This document shows, one piece after another, positions 56,175-64,000 of a DNA stretch of 64,000 nt. Position 1 is the first letter of the stretch. Each line of letters opens with the position of its first letter. The DNA is taken from assembly GCF_030272615.1 (NCBI RefSeq), contig NC_081405.1, forward strand, positions 155,980,454 to 156,044,453. Direction: 5' to 3'. The notes under the pieces were generated by a model. That model had not been told where the DNA came from. It was given only the letters and a program-made list of their open reading frames with translations, and did not search any database. The position numbers were made by a program, and so were the translations under genes. This DNA is from Cryptomeria japonica (lineage: Eukaryota; Streptophyta; Pinopsida; Cupressales; Cupressaceae).

Positions 56175-59017
56175 CTATGAGGAACTCCCTCCCTCGGAGC
56201 CGCCTCGCCTCGACGGCGTCTGAGCTATAGATGGACCCGCCCCTGGATCCCCCTGTCTCTCTGGTGGTGGTGGAGGCCCCATGACCCCACCGCTGGATGC
56301 CTGTCTCCTGCGGCTCCCTCCCGTAGCCGTCGCTGTGCGCGACGATCTATGGAAGCTCCTAGCCCGCTGATCTGCTGGCACGGCTGCATAGTATAGATCC
56401 CTCCAGTAGGCGATCTCCTCTCCGGCTCGCAAAACATATGCGTAGCCTGCCCCTGCATCCTCTGCTGCCCGCCTACCTGCCCTCAGAGCTGTCTCGGCCT
56501 CTGTGTATCTCTGGATGGCCTGATCCCTCTCTCGCTCTGTTTCTCGGACCCTGATCCTGAGGTGGTTCCTCTCTCGAACCAAATCCTCAATCTCATCTGC
56601 CTGGCCCTGGCAGATCTCCCGCAGCCTCACCACCTCATCCTCCTCAGAGTCTCCGCTCTCCGCCTCTGCCTGTGGCTCCTCCTCTACAGGTGCCTATCCC
56701 TCAACCTCTGCCTGCACCTGTCCCTGTGCCTGTATAGGTACCTGTGGCTGCACCTGTCTCTGTCCCTCTGGCTGCACCTGTCTCGGTCCCTGTCTAGGAC
56801 CCTGTGCTGCTGGCACCTGTAGGGGCAATCCACCCCGTCGTCTCACCACCGGAGCTGCTCTCTCCTGTCCTCCCTCCCTCGGAGGTGCCACCCGCCTCTC
56901 TCCCACCACTCCCCTCCGCCTCCGCCGACCCCTGCCTCCATCCCCTCCTCCATCATCATCCTCTCCTCCACCCTCTCCATCCAGTGGCTCTGCCGGATCT
57001 GTCAATCTGGGAAATGGATGCTCTGCCCAGTACGCAGAGTACTCTGCGTCCATCCCTGCATCATCTACCTCTGGCCACATGTCCCATGGCATCGACATCA
57101 TCTCAGCTAACTGTGTCACTGCCTGATCATATGATAACAGTGGGCCAAACTGCACCTGATCTCTGACCGTCCGGGCATACATGCCCGAGCCTCGTGGCAT
57201 CCGCTGAATCCGCCCGAACTGCCTGCACACCCTGTCTACCAGCTGCCTCTCTAGAATATAGGGCGTCCGCCCCATCAGATACCTGCTCCTAAACACATAT
57301 GGTAGCTCCAAGGCATCGTCCTCCCACTCCTCGCACCCCAGGTACGGCCTCCAGATCACCATGTCAATATCATCAATGACTCACCTCCAATGCTCCAATC
57401 TCCCAATCCGAGGCTGGGATGTGATCATGTCATACAGGTGCACGAAACTCTGTTCCTGTCCTCTGCCTCTGAAATGAATGGGCCGTGTGATGGGAAGGTG
57501 CTCATAAGCCCACACCTGCAAGAGAGTCACGCCGCAGCCCAAACCCACTGATCCGTGGTATACAAACTGATGCAGCTCATAATACAAATGTGCCAGGACA
57601 CATGGCCCCCATGCATATCTAGTGTGCTCTGCCATCAGCGTCTCCAAGGCCCCTCCCCAGCCCACTGCCAATCCTCGTGTGGCCCTGTCTGGACACAAAT
57701 ATCCACTGATGACTCCCCCAACAACTGCCGGCAATGCTAATCCTGTGGCAGTCATGGTGTCCCAGGCTACATGACCTGCTCGCATCTCCAACTCAGGATC
57801 CTGAAAAACCCGTCTCAATGCCTCCCTGTCACCGTCACGGTCGTAGGGAATCAACTCTCCATCAATAGGAACATGCAGAATCCTGTATACATCCTCTAAT
57901 GTCACTGTCATCTCACCCATCGGTAGGTGAAACGTGCATGTCTCTGAGTGCCATCTCTCGGCCAACGCAGTCAGCAACCCCATGTTTGCCCGAAACTCGG
58001 GCACATAGAGCATATGTGTGAGACCCATCTCCTCAATGGAAATCATGTCCTGGATCGACAACTCTGGTCGCAATCTCTGAGTCGACGGGAATCTCTCCCG
58101 TGACTCCAACATCGGCAAATACTCCTGCAGTCAAGCAAATCAATCATGTCAGTTATTGTGGCATTCACTGTTTATCACAAAATGCTACTTGCTACCTAAA
58201 TGCATCTGGTTATCTATCCTAGTGACACTCACTGTTCATCACAAAGTGTTGCTATCTACCCTAAGTAGTGCTCCCTGTTCATCACAAAGTACTACGTGTG
58301 TGACATTCCCTATTCATCACAAAGTGTCACTCACATTCGCACTCCCTGTTCATCACAAAGTGCTGCCTATCTTGGTGCTCCCTGTTCATCACAAAGTGCC
58401 TGGATCTATCCTAATCTTTCTAGAGGACCTGCTTGAGTGTATCCTCTCAGCAGCTTATCCAATCGACAGCGTATGTTCATCACAGAACTGCCGATTTGAC
58501 CTAAAAGACTAAAACCATGCATTTAAACACACAAACGCACTTTTACAACACACACGCGCTTTTAACTCATAAACGCGCTTATAGACTGCACAAACGTGCT
58601 TCTGCGATGCAGACGCCCTTTCTGAACACAAACGTGCCTATGCCAGACACAAACGCGACCAGGGAACACAGACGTCCCTACATGACATAAATGCTCCTAT
58701 AAAGCACAGACGCTGCTACATTTCACAAACGCGTCCGCATTCAACACAAACGCGGTTCCAGGCACAGACGTGCCTGGACCCGACACAGACGCGCCTGTTG
58801 GACACAGACGCGCCTGGCGCTGACACAGACGCGGTTGCGCATTTTTGCACTTTTTAAATATCCTATTCCTAGCGCATTTATTGCTCCTAAACATGCATTT
58901 ATGACAAAACTCGAAATGCGTGAAAGTACGAGGAGGTTTTCGGGTACTTACCGGCTCTCCTGCATCGGCTGGTCGCTGGAATCGGCGGACACGGTCGAAT
59001 CTATGAATGAATGCCAT
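56175..59017 (-). CDS. Antisense plant mobile domain (PMD) gene, two exons
   Basis: Exon 1 (58952-59017) starts at ATG 59017 and gives 22 codons (MAFIHRFDRVRRFQRPADAG...). It ends in G|GTAAGT. The intron is 58125-58951, with acceptor CTTGACTGCAG. Exon 2 (56175-58124) continues in phase with EYLPMLESRERF. It contains the PMD: ALAERWHSETCTFHLPMGEM, TLEDVYRILHVPIDGELI, and after a TGA at 57381-57383, WRPYLGCEEWEDDALELPYV and DRVCRQFGRIQRMP. After a low-complexity G/D/R-rich and Q-rich region and a TAG at 56694-56696, a coiled-coil-like stretch (about 56450-56620) and a basic/proline tail end at 56175. Both stops are in frame, and the frame never shifts. PMD proteins (MAIN and MAIL1 in Arabidopsis) act in genome stability and gene/TE silencing, and PMD frames are known in some plant transposons. 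Exon 2 is much more GC-rich than the rest of the element, as if captured. The splice model is inferred. Confidence 0.8.
58165..58490. repeat. TTCATCACAAAG minisatellite in the antisense intron
   Basis: About seven copies of a core CTGTTCATCACAAAGTG (with variants CTGTTTATCACAAAATG, CTATTCATCACAAAG, ATGTTCATCACAGAA), usually preceded by ACTCC or GCTCC, at unequal spacing of about 30-75 bp. Confidence 0.88.
58518..58842 (-). repeat. GCGTCTGTG repeats, antisense intron block
   Basis: About sixteen copies of CACA[A/G]ACGCG and variants on the plus strand, which is C/GCGTCTGTG on the minus strand. The last five or six (58750-58835) are close to the leader motif. Orientation is opposite to the leader blocks but same-sense with respect to the antisense transcript. 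Confidence 0.9.
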
Positions 59018-59105
59018 CGCTGCTGACTGTTGCTGCTCTTTTCTCGCTCTGCACTGTGATCTTCTAAGGGTGTGGATGACAATGAGGATGTCTTTTGCCC
59101 GTGGT

Positions 59106-59116
59106 CTATCTTATAG
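59106..59116 (-). promoter_or_regulatory. TATA box of the antisense PMD gene
   Basis: The minus strand reads CTATAAGATAG about 90 bp upstream of the exon 1 ATG (59017), a fitting distance for a plant core promoter with a 5' untranslated region of about 60 bp. Confidence 0.55.
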
Positions 59117-59346
59117 CCTACCCTAGCCCTGGCCTTCATTTCCCGAGTCAGTCTTCTTTATCCTGTGACTTTGTCACTTTATCCGGTCAGTCCATTCTAG
59201 CCTCTCTTTCTTATCGAGAGATTGTTTGCAATCTTTTCAGACATTTTCATCCAATCTCTCGAGGGGGCATATTATTCCCATATTGGGGCAACTCTGTATC
59301 AGTTCATCTTATCTTCTTTGAAACAACGCGACAAGCCGCATTGTCT

Positions 59347-59361
59347 CAAAGAGGGGCAAAA
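59347..59361 (+). other. Tat element polypurine tract
   Basis: AAAGAGGGGCAAAA directly precedes the 3' LTR, as expected for the plus-strand primer. Confidence 0.85.
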
Positions 59362-60155
59362 TGTAGACACCTAAATTTGTCATGTCTAATTAAATAAATA
59401 TTTTATTTATTTAATTATCTAAGCCTAATTCTTCTATTAATTAAATAAATTTTTATTTATTTAATTAATTCATTTATCCTCTTCTAGCCTTATTTCTCAT
59501 TTAAATAAATACATTTATTTATTTAAATTATCCTTTTCCTAAATTAAATAAATATTTTATTTATTTAATTGTCCTACTTCTTCTATTAATTAAATAAATA
59601 TTTATTTATTTAATTAATTCATTATCTTTTTCTACACATGACACATGTCATTCATCTCTTATTTCCTACACTACCTACCTCTTTCATTATTTTGGTATTT
59701 CTTATACCTACCCTCTAATCCTAGCCGACCTCTCTTTTTACACCTCTCAATCTTAACCCTCCATTTCATATTGTGTCTTCTATTTAAGGAGATGCTTTCT
59801 TCATTGTCAAACCCTAATGACATATCCTAATGACTAATGACTGATTTTGGAGTACTCGGCTACACTACAATTCCACTTGCAACCACATTCCGTTCTTTGT
59901 TGAGCTCTTGTGCATATAAAAATCTGAGAGCAAGTATATCAAGCAAGATCAATGGAGATAGGAAGAATGGAGATCAAAACCCTATTGGACATGTGATGGT
60001 ATAATCTTTGTGATTTTTGAGTTATTTACATTGTCTTAAGTAATCTTCATATGTTATGGTGGATCTTTGTTCATTGTTAGGCTAGGGTTTGGTGGTTGAA
60101 TCCATTTTAGTCTTTCAATATTGTTGTTTATTGCTATCCATTTTCACCATATACA
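59362..60155 (+). repeat. Tat element 3' LTR
   Basis: 794 bp, TGTAGACACC to CATATACA, practically identical to the 5' LTR. It contains the same AT palindrome array (59385-59626). It is followed by ATTAG (60156-60160). Confidence 0.96.
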
Positions 60156-60160
60156 ATTAG

Positions 60161-62420
60161 GTATTGTGAAGAACATGGAATAAAGAGACAAATGTCAACA
60201 CCTAGGACTCCACAACAGATTCTGATCATAGAGAGAAGAAATAGAGCAATAGTGGAAGCTGCTAGAACAATGTTGATACAAGGAGATGTTTTAATTTTTT
60301 TTTGGAGAGAAGCAATTAGCATTGTTGTTTATAATTTGAACTGGGTTCTTGTGAAGAAAGGTAATGATAAAACACCTTATGAACTTTGGCATGGTAATAT
60401 TCCTATTGTCAGCTACTTTAAAGTTTTTGGTAGTAGATGTTTTATTAAGAGAGATGGTTTTACTGGAAATTTTGATGTGAAGAGTGATGAAGGGATATTT
60501 CTTGGATATTCTACCAAGAGTAAAGAATTCAAATGTTATAATAAAAGGACAAAGAAAATTGTTGAGAGTGCTAATGCTAAAATTGATGATTTTTCTGACA
60601 AACCTGATGAGTCTAGCAGATCTGAGCCTACTGATGATAAAGAAAAACTTGTGTATATTGAACTAGAAGTGTAGAAGGAAGATGACCAGAACAATGCTTT
60701 AATAGGAGCTCAATTGGTAAGTGATGAAGAAGATGATGAACATGGAGTAGAAAGCATTGCACTAAAAATGGTAATCCCAAGATATGTAAGGCTAAATCAT
60801 TCAAAAGACCAGATTATAGGTGAAAAGAGTGCTGGTGTGCAAACAAGAAGAAAAATCAAAGAGAATTCCTATTTGATTTCAATTATTGAGTCGAATAATG
60901 TTAGAGAAGCCTTGAAAGATGAAGATTGGTTGAATTCAATGAATGAAGAACTTGACCAGATTGAGAAGAACAATACATGGTCTCTTGTTCCTAGACCGGA
61001 AGACAAAAATGTTATTGGGACAAAATGGATATTTAGAAACAAACTTAATGAGGATGGAGAAGTTGTAAGAAACAAGGCGCGGTTGCTTTGAAAAGGGTAT
61101 GCACAAGAAGAAGGTGAAGACTATGGTGAAACCTTTGCATTGGTGGCAAGAATTGAAGGTGTTAGAATGTTGCTTGCCTTTTCTTCTTTTAAAGGTTTTA
61201 AGGTATACCAGATGGATGTTAAATTAGCTTTTCTGAATGGTATCTTGGAAGAAGTATATATAGAATAGCTAGATGGTTTTCCATTGAGTGAAGATGAAAA
61301 TATGGTTTGCAAACTACACAAGGCACTATATGGATTGAAGCAAGCTCCCAGAGCATGGTTTGAAAGGTTGCATGCACATCTGATCAAGATAGGATTTCGG
61401 AGAACCAAAGAAGACAATAATATATATTTGAAGACTCATGGAGACAAAATGTTACTTGCTGAATTTTTTGTTGATGATATAATATTTGGTGGAAATGATG
61501 ACATGTGTATGTCTTTTGCAGATGAAATGAAGAAAGAATTTGAGATGTCTCTTATCGGTGAGATAAAATTCTTTATTGGTTTATAGATTCAACAACTGGA
61601 GTATGGAATATTTATTTGTTAGACTAAGTATGTAAAAGAAGTCTTGAAGAATTTTGGAATGGAAGATTGTAAACCGGTTGGTACTCCGATGGTGATAGGT
61701 TGTAAATTGTCAGAACAAGATGATTAACCATCTATGGATGAGAAATAATATAGGTCTATGATTGGAAAGTTGCATTATGTTGTTCACAGTAGACCGAATA
61801 TTGCACATGTTGTTGGATTGGTTGTAAGATTCTAGAAAGATCCTAAGGAGACACACATGGTAACGGTAAAAGGGATATTTAGGTATTTGAAAGAAACTAT
61901 TGATTATGGTTTATGGTATCCTTACAATGATAATTTTTCTTTAAAAGTTTTCACAGATGTAAACTAGGCTGGAAATGTTGATGATCGAAAAAGCACAACC
62001 GGTGGAGCTTTCTTTTTAGGAGAAAGATTGGTGTCCTGGATAAGCAAGAAATAGTCTTGTATTTCACAATCTACTACTAAAGCAGAATATGTGGCAACAT
62101 CAATGAATTGTTCTTAAGCTATATGGATGAGACATATTTTGGAAGGTTTTAAGGAAGACATGTCTAAACCAGTGACTATTCATTGTGATAACACTAGTGC
62201 TATTAATACTTCAAAAAATCATGTATTACATGCAAGAACGAAGCACATTGAGTTGAAGTATCAATTCTAAGAGAAAGAGTACAGGAGAAGAAAGTAAAAA
62301 TGGAGTATGTGTCTAGCAAAGAGAAGTTAGCAGATATATTCACTAAACCTTTATCTAAGACAACCTTTGAGTATGTTAGAGGTAGATTAGGGGTTGTACC
62401 CCAACACAAGATCAACTAAG
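60161..62420 (+). pseudogene. Copia B pol: integrase end, RT, RNase H (3' fragment)
   Basis: It resumes copia integrase after the Tat element, with the catalytic Glu in ERRNRAIVEAA near 60230, then SYFKVFGSRCFIKRDG. RT follows (DEDWLNSMNEELDQIEKNN near 60920, [12 protein letters not shown] near 61325, active site FVDDIIFGG near 61470, [15 protein letters not shown]) and RNase H (DVN then a stop where W is expected, STTKAEYVATSMN near 62070, CDNTSAI near 62185). Stops or frame breaks occur near 60672, 61089, 61266, 61584, 61620, 61746, 61833, 61965, 62052 and 62115. The residue and motif order parallels copia A, so the two elements belong to the same broad copia group. Confidence 0.9.
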
Positions 62421-62743
62421 ATGCTGGTGATCATCAATCCGGTGAATTTAGTGAATATCTTTTAGTTTTGGATTGATGTGAAGTGGGCTACTCCTCAGGG
62501 GGAGCAACTATGATGAGATGAACTTATATGACATCAACAAAGATGAAGATAGTAGAGGTATTTGCACCTTTGGAATTGTTGTCAAAGGGGGCAGAGAATT
62601 AGTTGAAGATCAGATATGAGAAGAAGAACTAGATAACCAACAAAGGAGGAGATATTGAGAAGGATGAGCAAGTACATAACATAACTGTTCAGTTCAACAT
62701 GATAAGGTTTTTCAATGTTTTCACTAATGCCAAAGGGGGAGAT
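62421..62743 (+). other. Copia B 3' untranslated region and polypurine tract
   Basis: Non-coding DNA. CAAAGGGGGAGAT at 62731-62743 directly precedes the LTR and is the polypurine tract. Confidence 0.8.
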
Positions 62744-64000
62744 TGTTGGCATATTGGCATAATTGTTGATGATATTGATGAACTAGTACAAGGACTGTTG
62801 GTGATAATATAGTTGAGATGTTGCTTGATGACTTGATGATCAGTTTGTGTTGTCATTGATGGCAACTATTGTTATATTGTTCTATCATGTTATCTAAGTC
62901 ATCTACGATTGACTAGAAAGCTATGGAATGGATTTGACAATTAACTGACAAATAGGACTTTAACTGGTAAATGTGAAACTATGTTATGCTTAAGTAATTG
63001 GATCTTGATATTAATGAATAATTTAGTGTTGCAGTTTGGAATATGTGTTGGTAACATTGTAATGAGGTTTTCACCAGAACCGCATCATGTTTTGGCTACC
63101 GAAAGTCATGTTTGTAATTGACTGATGTATTTTATATAGGGTTTAAGAACCGGTATTCAAATTTCATAACGGATAATGATTTTGAGTTTGGCGATGTATT
63201 ACATTATGTTTGTAAGTTGGCGATGATATGGCAGAAACCGCGTGAAGTGTTTGAATGATGTTTTGGCGCATTCAAAGAGCGAATTTCTTGGGAATGAGCG
63301 AAGTGCTTAGTAGAATGAGCTAAGGGTTTGAAAGTTTATCAGATCGAGGTGCGGTGATCATTTAACAATTGTAATTGAATTGTAATTAATTCTAATGATC
63401 CATATGATTATTTGTAATGATTTGTAAAGATCTATGATGATTTATGATGTAAATCTTAGGGTTCTGTAACTGACTAAGTTGTAAAGTATATTTAGGGTAA
63501 GTCTATGATGATTTACTATGCCGCTGATCAAGAGAAGAGTGTGTGGTCGAACCAGTGTGTGTATCTTCAAGAGAGAAGAAGATTGTAATAGAAAAGGATT
63601 TTTATAAGCAAGAGTGCTATTTTTCAGATAATTCATCTATTGTTCCCTAATAGTTGCAGTAGACTCAAAATCCCTTAGATGGGTAGGCCCTGACAAGCCT
63701 AATTGTATAAATCCCTTAACTGGGTGACTCATTAGATTGGGTTCTAAATCCTTTTACAAGGTTACTCCTAATAGAGTAAAGCTTCTAATAGGGCAGAGGT
63801 AAATCCCTTAACTGAGGGACTCCTAATAGGGTCTTCTCCCAACTGAACATATTTGCAAGCTCTTAATTGGGCTAGGCTCCTAACAGGGCGCATTCTGAAA
63901 GCATGCAAAAATCTTGTGGGTACCAATTCCCACTATGGTTTTTCCCATTTGGGTTTCCACGTGAAAATACTGGTGTTCACGTGTCACTTGATTTCTTATG
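62744..64000 (+). repeat. Copia B 3' LTR (cut by right window edge)
   Basis: It starts TGTTGGCATATTGGCATAAT after the polypurine tract and shares TGTCATTGATG-CAA near the start with the other copia LTRs. Near the end it has a block of repeated phrases (AAATCCCTTAACTGGGTGACTC, TCCTAATAGGGT) at 63665-63900 and the box GGTTTTTCCCATTTGGGTTTCCACGTG, also seen in the solo LTRs. The end and target duplication lie outside the window. Confidence 0.85.

Larger units (their letters stand above)
58125..58951 (-). other. Predicted intron of the antisense PMD gene
   Basis: Read on the minus strand it begins GTAAGTACCC and ends TTGACTGCAG. It is 827 bp and holds two repeat arrays (58165-58490 and 58518-58842). 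Joining the flanking exons keeps the frame and gives a protein sequence with no break, which supports the model. Confidence 0.7.
43776..60155 (+). mobile_element. Tat-lineage Ty3/gypsy element with antisense PMD gene
   Basis: A full-length 16,380 bp element: 5' LTR 43776-44569, primer-binding site, 2.4 kb leader, gag-pol 46973-54454, a 4.9 kb region that carries an antisense gene, polypurine tract, 3' LTR 59362-60155, target duplication ATTAG. Two RNase H domains (the second of archaeal type) and large size place it in the Tat group (Ogre/Retand relatives). I noticed only two differences between the 794 bp LTRs (near 44357 and 44451 versus the right copy), so the insertion is recent. One amber codon interrupts pol. 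Confidence 0.95.

Noticed and set aside
57350-57390. AGGTGAGTC at the first PMD stop as a splice donor of a second intron
   Set aside because: Coding continues in frame directly after the stop and no acceptor gives a better reading, so a stop codon is simpler.
58165-58490. Regularly repeated words that could suggest a CRISPR array
   Set aside because: Spacing is uneven, repeats are degenerate, and the locus is inside a plant retrotransposon intron.

Overview
This window is almost certainly nuclear DNA of a seed plant, most likely a gymnosperm such as a conifer. It is AT-rich and dominated by nested LTR retrotransposons of more than one age. The only recognisable host-type gene is a broken, intron-rich terpene synthase whose motifs and exon pattern resemble the gymnosperm TPS-d family. 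No rRNA, tRNA, CRISPR array or bacterial operon was seen.

Layout. 1-5539: minus-strand Ty1/copia element (copia A, running off the left edge), inserted into the integrase region of a minus-strand Ty3/gypsy element (gypsy A, 5540-9749). 9961-24533: two tandem copies of a ~7.3 kb segment. Each copy holds a solo copia LTR with its GTAAG target duplication and a gypsy derivative (gypsy B) that kept gag-protease but lost RT-RNase H-integrase. One gypsy B LTR in each copy carries a ~1 kb inverted-repeat (MITE-like) insertion. 25265-25600: an older, diverged third copy of part of that segment that still shows the empty site of the solo LTR. 25830-33642: a complete 7.8 kb non-autonomous element (LTRs of 1221 bp, TSD AAAAT) coding for a gag plus protease-like protein but no polymerase. 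34503-37560: terpene synthase pseudogene. 37561-42840: AT-rich DNA with no recognised gene, then a ~1.4 kb GA-rich tract. 42844-64000: plus-strand copia B, split by a 16.4 kb Tat-lineage Ty3/gypsy element (43776-60155, LTRs of 794 bp, TSD ATTAG, LTRs almost identical).

The Tat element is the most interesting object. On the plus strand it has a 2494-codon gag-protease-RT-RNase H-second RNase H-integrase frame, interrupted by one amber codon. On the opposite strand, between pol and the 3' LTR, it carries what looks like a separate gene with its own TATA box, a 22-codon first exon, an 827 bp intron with a GTAAGT donor, and a GC-rich second exon encoding a plant mobile domain (PMD). Arrays of the nonamer GCGTCTGTG lie in the element's 5' leader, and again, in the opposite orientation, in the intron of the antisense gene. 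Both transcripts would therefore carry the motif in the same sense near their 5' ends.

The non-autonomous 25.8-33.6 kb element has the same gag/CCHC-like/protease layout as the Tat element but a protease motif lacking the catalytic-loop glycine. It also has recurring GC-rich hairpins, one with a compensatory base-pair change between its two LTRs. Dating by nesting: the Tat insertion is young; copia B, gypsy A and B and the tandem duplication are older. All calls rest on reading the sequence and on remembered family knowledge; no database search was run.
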